Assembly (NCBI RefSeq): GCF_003289645.1
Contig: NZ_QLYX01000009.1
Span: forward strand, 124,001-188,000
DNA length: 64,000 nt
Reading direction: 5' to 3'
Source of the DNA: Actinomadura craniellae
GTDB taxonomy: Bacteria; Actinomycetota; Actinomycetes; Streptosporangiales; Streptosporangiaceae
Position 1 is the first letter of the stretch. Every line of letters starts with the position of its first letter. A program made the translations under genes and the position numbers. Of the stretch, positions 15,730 to 25,039 are shown in pieces. Below the pieces are notes generated by a model that worked only from the letters and a program-made list of their open reading frames with translations, was not told the origin of the DNA and did no database searches.

Positions 15730-18700
15730 TCAGCCCCCGTAACGGAAGCAGAGCAGCTCGTCCGGGGTGTCCACGAGGAGGTACCCGGTCCCGGCCGGCC
15801 ACAGACCGAGCACCTCACCGGGCACCTGGAGCGGGTCCGCCCGCCGCCAGGTGGCGACGTCCCAGGTCCACAGGCCGCCCAGGGCGTCACCGGAGACCAC
15901 GACGCTCCGGCCGCCGAACTCGGCGGCGCACAGCGCGGTGACCGCGGCCGGGTGCCCCGGCACGGGGTCGCCGATCGCGTCGCCCGCGGCGAGGTCCAGC
16001 CGGTGCAGCGTCCCGTCGGCGGCCCCGGTCACCTGGACCAGCCGCCCCGCCGCGACGACCACGGCGGCGGGTGACCCGACCGGGGCCTCGGTCACGGGAG
16101 CGCCCGCCCAGCCCTCGGCCGGGACGAGGGCCGGGCGGACCGGATCCCACAGCCATCGCGAACCGTCCCTGCGGCGCAGCGCCGCCAGCGCCCGGCCGCC
16201 GACCCCGACCGGCCGGACCTCGACATAGTGGTCACGGCCCGGCGAGGGGAGGGCGGTGCCGGTGCGGAGTTCGCGGGCCACGCCACGGGACGACGCGTTC
16301 GTCGTCACCACCGTGTACCAGCCGGGGCCCTCCAGCACCGCCACCGACGGGAGCCGGCGGGCCGGGCCCCACCACCACAGGCGTTCCCGGCCCTCCGGAT
16401 CGGCCGTCAGCAGCCGTTCCCGGCTCGGGTCCGCCGCGAGCAGGCGGGTCGCTCCCACATCGCTCACCAGCGGCGCGGCGACCTCGGCCCCGGAGGTGAG
16501 ATCCCACAGTCGGAGGGCGCCGCGCCCGTCGGTCCCGGCGACGGCCGACCGGTCGCCGGCCTCGTGCACGGCCAGGCTCCGCAGCGGCGAACCGGTCTGC
16601 AGCCCGGCCCCCTGCGAGGCTCCGGTGACCGGATCCCAGAACCGGATCATCGCGTCCTCGCCCGCGGTGATCGCGAGGACGCGGTCGCCCACCCGGGCGA
16701 TCGCCGCGGCGGTCACCGGCCCGGCATGGCCGGCGATCGGCTCGCCGAGCGGGATCAGAGTGAACAGGTTCCACAGCCGCACCGACCCGTCGGACTCACC
16801 GGTGACCGCGACGGAGCGGTCGTCGAGGACGCCGGTCGCCAGTGCGGTGGGCTGGCCGAGGACGTTCCCGTAACCGTTCAGCCGGTCGGGGACCGCCGGG
16901 TCCCACCATCCGGCGAGCCCGGATCCGGCGACGACGATCGCCGGGCAGCCCCGGACCCGCCCGATCGCGACCTGGGTGAACGGGATACCAGGTGAGAAGG
17001 AGGCCAGCCGTTCCCCCGTCCGGACGTCGGTCAGCCGGAGCAGGCCGCCCACCGCGGCGGCCATGACCGGGCGCCCCCGGAGGTCGCCGAGCGCGATCGC
17101 GGCGGCCCCTCCGTTCCGGGGCTCCGCCAGCGGGACGGCCGTCAACTCCGCGGCCGGGACGGCTCCGGACGACGGCCGGTCCACGGTCCACACCGGCCGC
17201 CATGGCAGCGGCGGCCCGTGCGGTGGAGCGGCGACCCGCTCGGCGAGTACGGACTGCCCGGCCCGGGCCAGCGCCAGCGCCAGCGCCTCGCGGCGCGCGG
17301 GCGGATCGGCCGCGTCCACCGTCTCGACGAGATCCCGGAAGCGGGTGGCGGCCGGCAGGTCTGCGCCGGCCAGCAGGGCTTGCAGGCCGGGGTCGGCGTG
17401 GATGAGGAACTCCGCGTCGTCCAGGAGGGTTTCCGGTGTTCCCGCGGAGATCGCGTGCTCGATCGCGTGCCGCCGCAGGTAGGGCTCGGCCAGATCCCAG
17501 CGGTGACCGCCGCCCGCGGCGCCCAGGGGCGCGAGCAAAGCGGCGAGCAGCGCCGCCTCGGCGTCCCGCCGGGACGTCCCGGCCTCGCGCCGGTCGCGCA
17601 GGTGCTCGGCGAGCCCCGCGTGGAACAGCCGGTACAGGGTGGTGCCGTCGGTGTCGGTCGAGCGGCGCAGGTAGAAACGGGCGGCGTCCAGCGCGGCGGC
17701 GACCTGCCCCCGGGTGGGGGCGTCCCCGCCGGAGACGGGGACGCAGCGGGCGGCCAGCGCGGCGGGCATCCCCTCCCCGCGGGCGTAGGCGAGGGCGGTG
17801 AGCAGCGGGCGCAGCCACCGGGTGTCGGTGCGGCCGGTGAGGTCCAGCTCGAACACCCCGGGCAGGGTGCGGGGCACCTCGCGGCCGAGTTCGGCGGCGC
17901 GTTCCGGGGACGGCATCGGGTCCCCGGCGGCGGTGGTGACGTGGTGGGTGTACAGCCCCGCCACCAGGAACTCGCCCCACCGCTCCTCCCCGGCCGGCAC
18001 GGGGGCGCCCAGGGTCCGGGCGACCTCGGTGGCGAACGCCCCGCGGACCCCGCCCCGGTCGCGGTAGTCCGGGTGCGGGCGCAGCAGCTTCTGGACGTAG
18101 TCCTCCAACTCGCCGGTGAGCACGGTCCGGTCCACCCCGTCGAGGTCGAGCAGGCCGCCCGCCCGCTCCGCCTCGCGCAGCAGTTCCTCGAACCCCCAGC
18201 GGCGGGTGCCGACGAGCAGCCGGCAGGCGGGCTCCCCGTCCGGGCGGACCGCGCGGGCCAGGGGGAGCAGCAGGGCGTCCATCACCTCGGCGGGGCCGAT
18301 CGCCTCGTCGAGCGCGTCGAGCACGACGACCGGCGGCCGGTCCTGTGCCGCGACGCCCGCGACCAGCGCCGCCGGCTCGGCGTCCAGGCCGAGCTGGCGG
18401 GCCAGGGAGGCGGCGATCTCGGCGAGGTCCCGCTGCCGGGCGTGGACGGCGGCCAGGTGCTCGATCGGCCACGGTGCCATCTCCACGTGCCGCCACACCC
18501 CTTCGGTGGGGGCGCGCAGCCGGGGGTGCGCGGCGCACACCAGCACGCCCAGCAGCGCCGACTTGCCCACCCCCGGGCTGCCGGTCACCATCCGGATCGC
18601 GCCGGGTTCGAAGCCGTGCATCCAGGGGACCAGGCTCCGCAGCTCGTCGCGGCGCCCGCTGAAGCACCCCAGGGCCGCCTGGTCGCCCAACCGGCGGTGG

Positions 18701-21700
18701 CCCACCGCGCGCTCGTAGAAGTGGGCGGCGTCCAGCGCCTCGTCGACGTCGTCGAGGAAGGGGCCGACCCCCGTGTCCACCTCCGCTCGGGCCCGGCGGG
18801 CGGGGTTCGGCGCGTAGCCGGGGTTACGGAAGAACGGCTGCTCGGGGAGGTCGGAGGTGAGGTCGATCAGGCTGCCGGTGACCTGCTGCGGGTCCCCGTC
18901 GGACTCCTCGCCCAGCCGCTTGACCTCCTGCCCGATGGTGCGGGCGATCGTGGTGAAGGGCGCGTGCTCCAGCGACGGGTCGATGTCGAGCGTGCCCGCC
19001 GCCAGCGCCCCGAGCACGTCGGCCGCCGCCCGGGTCAGCCGCCCGTCGAAGGCCGCCCGGTCGGGCGCGCACGCCGCGATCACCCAGGCCCGGGCCCCGC
19101 CCGCCGCCACCCGGGCCTGCCAGGGCAGCCGGGCGGCGGTACCCGCGTAGCACAGGTCCAGGAGGAACAGGGTCGGTGTCCGCGCGCCGTCCTGCACCGA
19201 CACCAGCCAGTCCTCCACCTGGGCGAGGCGGTGGGTCTGGCCGTCGGCGCCCACGACGTAGAGCTTGCCGGTCTCGTTCGAGCGCTCGCCGTGCGCGATC
19301 ACGTGCACGACCAGTACTTCGCCGGGCGCCGCCGCGTCGATGTGCTCGTGCACCGCCGTGCCCAGCGCCGCGGCGGACGGCTCGGCCTCCGGGGCCGGGG
19401 CGCACTCGTACCCCAGGCCGGTCAGCGCGGTGCGCAGCCGGTCCGCCAGTTCCGCCGCATAGGGGAGTTCCCGGCCGGGATCGGGGGCGGAGCCCACCCC
19501 GACGCAGAGCGCCCGGCCGACGCCGGGCGGGGCACCGGGCTCCGGCGCCGGCACGGGGGCGGACCGCACGGTCGCCGGGTTCTCCCAGTCCGAGCGGTTC
19601 GGCGCGGGCCGGTCGGGAATCGCCGCCGGGCCGGTGGGGGCGTCCGGCGAGGCCGGCTCCGCGGCCGGGACACCCCGGGTCCCCGCGACGATTTCGAGTA
19701 TCAGATTCTCGGTGACCAGGTCCGGGGAGTCCGGGCCGGGCGCGGTGGACCGGGCCCGCTGGACGGTCGCGAGGGCCGTGTCGAGCAGGGCGAAGGCCGA
19801 CCCCGGCAGGTTGCGGTCGGCGAACCGGGCGGCGGCGGTCAGCGCGTCGTCGGTGATCGAGATCCCGTGGTGCTCCTCGTACCGGGGGCGGGCGGCGCGC
19901 AGCATCTCCGCGACCAGCGTGGGGTCGGGCGGCGCGACCTTGACCACGAAGAACCGGGAGTCGAGACCGGTGCTCACCCGGAGCCGTTCGTACGCGGCCG
20001 GCGTGGTGGCCCGGACGAGCCGTACCCGGGCGTCGTCCAGCAGTCGCCGGAGGCCCGGATCGTCGGGCGGGTCCTCGTCGCCGGGGTGCTCGATCTCGTC
20101 CTCGATGAAGAGCCGGAGTATTTTGCTGGGGCGGAGACCGGCGACGATGCGGTGGACGTCGTCCCACCGCCCGGCCCCGGGAGCAGCCTCTCCGGCCGCG
20201 AACCGGTACACCCCGCCTGACACCCGGCCGGCGGCGATCTGGTGTGCCAGCCCCTCGACCACCGCGGTCCGTCCGGTGCCGCGCTCGCCGACCAGGATGA
20301 TGGGGGCACCCGCCTGGAGGACGAGCTGATCGATCTCGTCGTGCCGTCCGATGACGGGCCAGAGCCGCCCCTCCCGGGCGGCCTGGACGAGGTCACCCGT
20401 CGGCCGGGCGGGCGGCCCGGCCGGGGCTGTCCAGTCGGGAACGTGCTCGGGCCGGTGCCAATACATCATGCTGTGGGTTCGCGAGCGGATCCGGTCGAGG
20501 TCGGTGCCCAGTCGCACCAGGATCTGGGCGGCCACGCCCTCGCCCTCGCGGACCAGTCCCAGCAGCAGATGCACGGGTTCGACGTGGCCGTGGCCGAGCC
20601 GTTGCGCTTCCGACTGTGACAGTTCCACCAGCTTCTTGGCCCGGGGAGTGAACGAGAGGTGTCCCGTGGGCGCCTGCTGCCCCAGGCCGATGATCTCTTT
20701 GACCTGCCGGCGCACGGCCTCCAGGCCGATGTCCAGGCTCTCCAGGGCCCTGGCCGCGACCCCCTCGCCCTCGCGGATCAGGCCCAGGAGGATGTGTTCG
20801 GTGCCGACGTAGTTGTGCTGGAGAGCCCTGGCCTCCTCCTGGGCCAGGGCGGACACGTGCAGCGCACGGTCGGTGAACCGCCCGGCGGGATCCGCCGCCG
20901 GTGCGGGCGGCGGGAAGACGGCGGTGGGCGCCGTCCTGGTCGTCGTGCCACCGGCGTGCGCGGAGGATTCCGACGGCCTGCCCACCGCGGCCGGCTCCCC
21001 GCCCTGGTGATCGTGGAGTAGCCGGACGACCTGCTGGCGGACCCGGTCGAGGCCGGCGCCCAGCTTCACCAGGATCTGGGCGGCCACGCCCTCGCCCTCG
21101 CGGACCAGGCCCAGCAGGACGTGCTCGGTGCCGATGCGGTCGTGGCCGAGCAGCTGTGCCTCGTGCACGGAGAGCTCCAGCACCTTCTTGGCCCGGGGAG
21201 TGAACGGGATGTGTCCCGTGGGCGCCTGCTGCCCCGGGCCGATGATCTCTTCGATCTGCCGGCGCACGGCCTCCAGGCTGATGTCCAGGCTCTCCAGGGC
21301 CCTGGCCGCGACCCCCTCGCCCTCGCGGATCAGGCCCAGGAGGACGTGCTCGGTGCCGATGTAGTCGTGATTGAAAGGCCTGGCCTCCTCCTGGGCCAGG
21401 ACGACGGCGCGCCGCGCGCGGTCGGTGAACCGCTCGAAGGGGACTGCGGCCGAGCGGCCCGTCGCCCCGGTCGCCTGCTTGCCGGAGATCAGACGCATCA
21501 CCTGCTGCCGGACCTGGTCGAGCCGGAAGCCCAGGTTCGCCAGGATCTGTACGGCGCCGCCCTCGCCCTCGCGGAGCAACCCCAGCAGGATGTGCTCGGT
21601 GCCGATGTAGTTGTGGCCGAGCAACTGTGCCTCGCGCGGGGAGAGCTCCAGCACCTTCTTGGCCCGGGGAGTGAACGGGATGTGTCCCGAGGCCTTCTGC

Positions 21701-21912
21701 CGGTCTTGGCCGCCGACCTGCGCGACCTGCCGGCGCACGGTCTCCAGGTCGATGCCCAGGCTTCCCAGGGCGGTGGCCGCGATTCCCTCGCCCTCGCGGA
21801 TCAGCCCCAGCAGGAGGTGTTCGGTGCCCATGAGCCCGTGGCCGAGCGCCTTGGTTTCCTCCTGGGTCAGGGAGACCACGCGCCGTGCGCGGTCGGTGAA
21901 CCTCTCGAACAC
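15730..21912 (-). CDS. giant multidomain Clp_N - AAA+ - caspase-like - NACHT/STAND - WD40 protein
   Basis: A 2060-residue protein. Domains in order: three double Clp_N modules (about 1-145, 158-303, 344-480), each half carrying a GTEH helix; a ClpC-type AAA+ module (about 505-745) whose Walker A is GERGTGRT, Lys replaced by Arg548, with no second AAA; a caspase-like peptidase C14 domain (about 798-1015) with His874 (IAHGE) and Cys921 (LDLCYAG); a NACHT/STAND-type NTPase with Walker A GSPGVGKS (1111-1118) and Walker B VVVLDALDEA (1195-1204); a helical arm; and a C-terminal propeller (about 1650-2060) with WD40-like units such as SDGSVRLWNL and DAMIRFWDP. Starts at GTG 21912. Caspase-STAND-WD40 fusions are known in bacterial conflict systems. 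I infer a sensor-gated protease whose Clp_N array selects substrates or detects phosphoarginine. It is intact and in frame, and no partner gene is adjacent. Confidence 0.9.
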   Translation of the reverse strand: MFERFTDRARRVVSLTQEETKALGHGLMGTEHLLLGLIREGEGIAATALGSLGIDLETVRRQVAQVGGQDRQKASGHIPFTPRAKKVLELSPREAQLLGHNYIGTEHILLGLLREGEGGAVQILANLGFRLDQVRQQVMRLISGKQATGATGRSAAVPFERFTDRARRAVVLAQEEARPFNHDYIGTEHVLLGLIREGEGVAARALESLDISLEAVRRQIEEIIGPGQQAPTGHIPFTPRAKKVLELSVHEAQLLGHDRIGTEHVLLGLVREGEGVAAQILVKLGAGLDRVRQQVVRLLHDHQGGEPAAVGRPSESSAHAGGTTTRTAPTAVFPPPAPAADPAGRFTDRALHVSALAQEEARALQHNYVGTEHILLGLIREGEGVAARALESLDIGLEAVRRQVKEIIGLGQQAPTGHLSFTPRAKKLVELSQSEAQRLGHGHVEPVHLLLGLVREGEGVAAQILVRLGTDLDRIRSRTHSMMYWHRPEHVPDWTAPAGPPARPTGDLVQAAREGRLWPVIGRHDEIDQLVLQAGAPIILVGERGTGRTAVVEGLAHQIAAGRVSGGVYRFAAGEAAPGAGRWDDVHRIVAGLRPSKILRLFIEDEIEHPGDEDPPDDPGLRRLLDDARVRLVRATTPAAYERLRVSTGLDSRFFVVKVAPPDPTLVAEMLRAARPRYEEHHGISITDDALTAAARFADRNLPGSAFALLDTALATVQRARSTAPGPDSPDLVTENLILEIVAGTRGVPAAEPASPDAPTGPAAIPDRPAPNRSDWENPATVRSAPVPAPEPGAPPGVGRALCVGVGSAPDPGRELPYAAELADRLRTALTGLGYECAPAPEAEPSAAALGTAVHEHIDAAAPGEVLVVHVIAHGERSNETGKLYVVGADGQTHRLAQVEDWLVSVQDGARTPTLFLLDLCYAGTAARLPWQARVAAGGARAWVIAACAPDRAAFDGRLTRAAADVLGALAAGTLDIDPSLEHAPFTTIARTIGQEVKRLGEESDGDPQQVTGSLIDLTSDLPEQPFFRNPGYAPNPARRARAEVDTGVGPFLDDVDEALDAAHFYERAVGHRRLGDQAALGCFSGRRDELRSLVPWMHGFEPGAIRMVTGSPGVGKSALLGVLVCAAHPRLRAPTEGVWRHVEMAPWPIEHLAAVHARQRDLAEIAASLARQLGLDAEPAALVAGVAAQDRPPVVVLDALDEAIGPAEVMDALLLPLARAVRPDGEPACRLLVGTRRWGFEELLREAERAGGLLDLDGVDRTVLTGELEDYVQKLLRPHPDYRDRGGVRGAFATEVARTLGAPVPAGEERWGEFLVAGLYTHHVTTAAGDPMPSPERAAELGREVPRTLPGVFELDLTGRTDTRWLRPLLTALAYARGEGMPAALAARCVPVSGGDAPTRGQVAAALDAARFYLRRSTDTDGTTLYRLFHAGLAEHLRDRREAGTSRRDAEAALLAALLAPLGAAGGGHRWDLAEPYLRRHAIEHAISAGTPETLLDDAEFLIHADPGLQALLAGADLPAATRFRDLVETVDAADPPARREALALALARAGQSVLAERVAAPPHGPPLPWRPVWTVDRPSSGAVPAAELTAVPLAEPRNGGAAAIALGDLRGRPVMAAAVGGLLRLTDVRTGERLASFSPGIPFTQVAIGRVRGCPAIVVAGSGLAGWWDPAVPDRLNGYGNVLGQPTALATGVLDDRSVAVTGESDGSVRLWNLFTLIPLGEPIAGHAGPVTAAAIARVGDRVLAITAGEDAMIRFWDPVTGASQGAGLQTGSPLRSLAVHEAGDRSAVAGTDGRGALRLWDLTSGAEVAAPLVSDVGATRLLAADPSRERLLTADPEGRERLWWWGPARRLPSVAVLEGPGWYTVVTTNASSRGVARELRTGTALPSPGRDHYVEVRPVGVGGRALAALRRRDGSRWLWDPVRPALVPAEGWAGAPVTEAPVGSPAAVVVAAGRLVQVTGAADGTLHRLDLAAGDAIGDPVPGHPAAVTALCAAEFGGRSVVVSGDALGGLWTWDVATWRRADPLQVPGEVLGLWPAGTGYLLVDTPDELLCFRYGG
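20473..21912 (-). repeat. three tandem Clp_N-encoding units within the giant gene
   Basis: Units at about 21478-21912, 21004-21441 and 20473-20883 encode residues 1-145, 158-303 and 344-480. Units 2 and 3 are the most alike, sharing blocks such as REGEGVAARALESLDI and IIG.GQQAPTGH, and also match at DNA level, so one duplication looks recent. A Thr/Pro-rich linker (residues about 304-343) separates units 2 and 3. Confidence 0.85.
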
Positions 21913-22108
21913 GTCGCCACCCGAGAAAGTCAGGAGAAACAGAACGCCCCACCGACACGGTAGCCGCGATCACCGCCCGCGGTGCCGGCTCGCCGCCGGA
22001 TGCGCGCACAATTACTCACACGGCGGTGGAATGGCTTTTCTGCCGCACGAAATCCGAATTCCGGGGGATTTCAAACCGGAATAACGGCGCCTCCCGAACG
22101 CGGCGTTC

Positions 22109-23812
22109 TCACGGCCGGTGCAGCAGGGCGCGGACGCGGTCGGCGGCCTCGGCGACCGGGACGGTGACGGTCTCGCGGGTGGCGCGGTCGGTGAGCTCGA
22201 CCGTGCCGGCGGCCAGGCCGCGCCGGCTGACGGTGACGCGGCAGGGGATGCCGACGAGCTCGGCGTCCTTGAACTTGGCGCCGGGGCGCTCGTCACGGTC
22301 GTCCAGCAGGACGTCCACGCCGCCGGCGGCCAGCCCGGCGTAGAGCTCCTCGGCGGTGCCGCGGACCTGGTCGTCGTCGGCGTTGAGCAGCACCACCACC
22401 GCCTCGAACGGGGCGACGGCGACCGGCCAGACGATGCCGGCGTCGTCGTGGTGCGTCTCGACGATCGCGGCCATCGCGCGCTCGACGCCGATGCCGTAGC
22501 TGCCCATGATCGGGGCGACTTCGGCGCCGTCCGGGCCGAGCACCCGCACCCCCAGGGCCTCGGTGTACCGGGTGCCGAGCTTGAAGATGTGCCCGACTTC
22601 GACGGCGCGCACCACCTCCAGCGGGGTGCCGCAGCACGGGCAGGGCTCGCCCGCCGTCACCTCGCGCAGGTCCGCCCACCGGCCGACGGCGATGTCGCGG
22701 GCGACGTCCACCCCGCGCAGGTGCACGCCGTCGGTGTTGGCGCCCGTTGTCATGGCGTGGCGGTCGCGCAGCGCCTCGTCGGCCAGCACGGGCAGGCCGG
22801 TGACGCCGACCGCGCCGAGGCTGCCGGGGCGCGCGCCGAGCGCTTCGACGATCTCCTCGGGGTGCGCCGGACGCGCCGCGACGGCCCCGGTGGCGTCGGT
22901 GAGCTTCTGCTCGACCAGGGCGTGGTCGCCGCGCATCAGCACCAGCGTGAGCCGGCCGTCCACCACGTACACCAGGGTCTTGATCTGCCGGTCGGCGGGC
23001 ACCCCGTGCTGGACGGCCAGTTCCTCGATGGTGCGGGCGTCGGGGGTGTCGAACCGTTCGGGGGCGGGCAGCCCCGGCCCGTCCTCGACCGGCGCGAGGC
23101 GGGCGGTCGCCTTCTCCACGTTGGCCGCGTAGTCGCCGGCAGGGCAGCGGACCACCAGGTCCTCGCCGGCGTCCGTCGGGCACATGAACTCCACCGACGC
23201 GCTGCCGCCCATGCTGCCGCTGGACGCCTGCACCGCGACCACCGGGACGCCGAGCCGGGCGAAGATCCGCTCGTAGGCCGCGCGGTGCAGCTCGAACGAC
23301 CGGTCCAGCCCCTCCGGGGCGAGGTCGAAGCTGTAGGAGTCCTTCATGGTGAACTCCCGGACCCGCAGCAGCCCGGACTTCGGCCGGGGCTCGTCCCGGA
23401 ACTTGGTCTGGAACTGGTACCACAGCTGCGGCAGCCGCCGGTAGGAGCCGAGTTCCCGGGCCAGCGTCGCGAAGATCTCCTCGTGGGTCATGCCCAGGGC
23501 GAGGTCGGCGCCCCGGCGGTCCCTGAGCCGGAACATCTCCTCGCCCATGACCTCCCAGCGGCCGCTGCGCCGCCAGATCTCCGCCGGGTGCAGGGCGGGC
23601 AGGCTGAACTCCTGCGCCCCGATCCGGGTCATCTCCTCCCGGATCACCTCGATCACCCGCGCCCGCACCCGGACGGCCAGTGGCAGCAGCGAGTAGTGCC
23701 CGGCCATCAGCTGCCGGACGAACCCGGCCCGGACCAGCAGCCGGTGGCTGGCCGCGTCCGCGTCGGCGGGGTCCTCGCGCAGCGTCGGCGCGTACAACTG
23801 GGACCAGCGCAT
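22109..23812 (-). CDS. proS: prolyl-tRNA synthetase (bacterial type with editing insertion)
   Basis: A 567-residue class II aminoacyl-tRNA synthetase. Motif 1 region [14 protein letters not shown], motif 2 [17 protein letters not shown] with the MKDSYSF proline-pocket segment, the INS editing domain between motifs 2 and 3 (about 225-400), motif 3 [13 protein letters not shown] and a short anticodon-binding domain are all present; the length fits the bacterial ProS type. It charges tRNA-Pro in the cytoplasm and edits mischarged Ala. ATG 23812 is the only start fitting the conserved [13 protein letters not shown] beginning. No T-box is seen in the short upstream gap; the divergent neighbour is a nitroreductase. 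Confidence 0.95.
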   Translation of the reverse strand: MRWSQLYAPTLREDPADADAASHRLLVRAGFVRQLMAGHYSLLPLAVRVRARVIEVIREEMTRIGAQEFSLPALHPAEIWRRSGRWEVMGEEMFRLRDRRGADLALGMTHEEIFATLARELGSYRRLPQLWYQFQTKFRDEPRPKSGLLRVREFTMKDSYSFDLAPEGLDRSFELHRAAYERIFARLGVPVVAVQASSGSMGGSASVEFMCPTDAGEDLVVRCPAGDYAANVEKATARLAPVEDGPGLPAPERFDTPDARTIEELAVQHGVPADRQIKTLVYVVDGRLTLVLMRGDHALVEQKLTDATGAVAARPAHPEEIVEALGARPGSLGAVGVTGLPVLADEALRDRHAMTTGANTDGVHLRGVDVARDIAVGRWADLREVTAGEPCPCCGTPLEVVRAVEVGHIFKLGTRYTEALGVRVLGPDGAEVAPIMGSYGIGVERAMAAIVETHHDDAGIVWPVAVAPFEAVVVLLNADDDQVRGTAEELYAGLAAGGVDVLLDDRDERPGAKFKDAELVGIPCRVTVSRRGLAAGTVELTDRATRETVTVPVAEAADRVRALLHRP

Positions 23813-23907
23813 GGGCGGTGACCTCGCATGTCGTGGGGCGGCAACAGAGTGAGCAGTTTAGGGCGCCGGCAGCGAGCGCCCGGCACGGGTGCGCGACAAT
23901 GCGTGGA

Positions 23908-24591
23908 ATGGAACTGAAAGAGGCGTTGCGCACCACCGGAGCCGTCCGGGAGTTCACCGGCGAACCCGTGGCCGACGAGGTGCTGTACGAGATCCTGGAC
24001 ACCGCCCGGTTCGCCCCCAGCGGCGGCAACCGGCAGGGCTGGCGGGCGATCGTCGTCCGGGATCCGGGGCTGCGCCGGGAACTGCGCGATTTGTATTTGC
24101 CGGGCTGGTACGACTACCTGGCGATGGGCCGGGCGGGGCTGGTCCCCTGGGCGCCGCTCACCGACCGGGAGGCCGAGCGCGCGGCGCTGGCGGGCGCCCC
24201 CGCGATCGCGGCCGCGGCCGACGGGACGGGTTTCGCCGAACGGCTGCACGAGGTGCCCGCGCTGGTGGTCGTGCTGGCCGACCTGCGCGCCCTCGCCGCG
24301 GTGGACCGGGACCACGACCGCTACACCCTCGTCGGCGGCGCCTCGATCTACCCGTTCGTGTGGAGCCTCCTGCTGGCCGCCCACGACGCGGGGCTGGGCG
24401 GGGTGATGACGACCATGCTCGTGCAGCGGGAGAAGGAAGTGCGCACCCTGCTGGGCGTGCCGGACGAGTTCGCCGTCGGCGCGGTGGTGGCCCTCGGCCA
24501 TCCCGTCCGGCGCCCCACCCGGCTCAGGCGGTCCGAGGTGGCGGAGTTCGCGACGGTCGACCGCTTCGACGGGCCGGCCGTCGCGCCCTGA
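23908..24591 (+). CDS. nitroreductase-family FMN oxidoreductase
   Basis: A 227-residue nitroreductase-fold protein starting MELKEALRTTGAVREFTGEPV, with the FMN-binding RFAPSGGNRQGWR segment near residue 35 and a C-terminal GHPVRRPTRLRR stretch. Such enzymes reduce nitro, quinone or enone groups using NAD(P)H. An in-frame ATG lies 9 bp upstream, but ATG 23908 fits homologues and has a GACAAT -10-like element ending 8 bp before it, suggesting a leaderless mRNA. It is divergent from proS. Confidence 0.85.
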   Translation: MELKEALRTTGAVREFTGEPVADEVLYEILDTARFAPSGGNRQGWRAIVVRDPGLRRELRDLYLPGWYDYLAMGRAGLVPWAPLTDREAERAALAGAPAIAAAADGTGFAERLHEVPALVVVLADLRALAAVDRDHDRYTLVGGASIYPFVWSLLLAAHDAGLGGVMTTMLVQREKEVRTLLGVPDEFAVGAVVALGHPVRRPTRLRRSEVAEFATVDRFDGPAVAP

Positions 24592-24646
24592 GCGCCCGCC
24601 TCGCCGGGGGCCGCCGCCAATCCACGGCCGGTCCGGAAACGGGCCC

Positions 24647-24652
24647 TAGACT
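24647..24652 (+). promoter_or_regulatory. -10 element (TAGACT) for a leaderless gene
   Basis: TAGACT fits TAnnnT and ends 7 bp before ATG 24659, so transcription would start at or next to the A of the start codon. No ribosome site precedes this ATG. Confidence 0.45.
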
Positions 24653-24658
24653 CCCGGC

Positions 24659-24928
24659 ATGAACCTCACGGACGCTGCGCGCATGCTGCTCACCGAGTCG
24701 GCTGCGCACCCGGAGTTGCTACGGGACGCGCGGCTGGCCTACGACGAGTTCGCCGGCGGCCGCCAGGTGCCGCACACGCTGCTCTCCCGGATGCTGGGCG
24801 AGGCGGGCCGCAAGGGTGTCTTCCCGGCGCTCCGTGAGCGGCACGGCGAGCGTGCGGTCAACGACATGATCACGGTCCTGGCCCGCGAGATCGACCGGCA
24901 GGCCCCGGTCGCCCCCCGGGCGCGCTGA
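24659..24928 (+). CDS. conserved-looking small protein of unknown function
   Basis: An 89-residue, soluble, mostly helical protein (begins MNLTDAARMLLTESAAHPEL; contains LLSRMLGEAGRKGVFPAL). I do not recognise the family. Codon use and GC3 match neighbours, and a TAnnnT element 7 bp upstream of ATG supports leaderless expression. It stands between two nitroreductase-family genes on the same strand. Confidence 0.65.
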   Translation: MNLTDAARMLLTESAAHPELLRDARLAYDEFAGGRQVPHTLLSRMLGEAGRKGVFPALRERHGERAVNDMITVLAREIDRQAPVAPRAR

Positions 24929-24988
24929 GGCCCGCCCGGCCCCCGATCAGGAGGACTTCTCCCGCCGCCCCACCCCGCACCCGCCGGA

Positions 24989-25026
24989 CCGGACTCCGGG
25001 ACGACAGATGACGTCCCGGAGTCCGG
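24989..25026. promoter_or_regulatory. 15-bp perfect inverted repeat just upstream of an Acg-like gene
   Basis: CCGGACTCCGGGACG (24989-25003) and its exact complement (25012-25026) flank an 8-nt spacer; the right arm ends 2 nt before the AAGGGGGG ribosome site of the gene at 25040. As RNA this is a very stable hairpin that could terminate the upstream gene or gate initiation at 25040; as DNA it could be an operator. It contains the words GGGAC and GTCCC, 10 bp apart, whereas a DosR box has them 4 bp apart. Confidence 0.6.
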
Positions 25027-25039
25027 GAAGGGGGGATGC

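Noticed and set aside
22076-22110. SigR promoter (CGGAAT followed by GTT)
   Set aside because: Spacing is 22 bp, not 18-19, and it would point into the antisense strand of proS.
24989-25026. DosR box upstream of the Acg-like gene
   Set aside because: GGGAC and GTCCC are present but 10 bp apart instead of 4, so the DosR consensus is not met.
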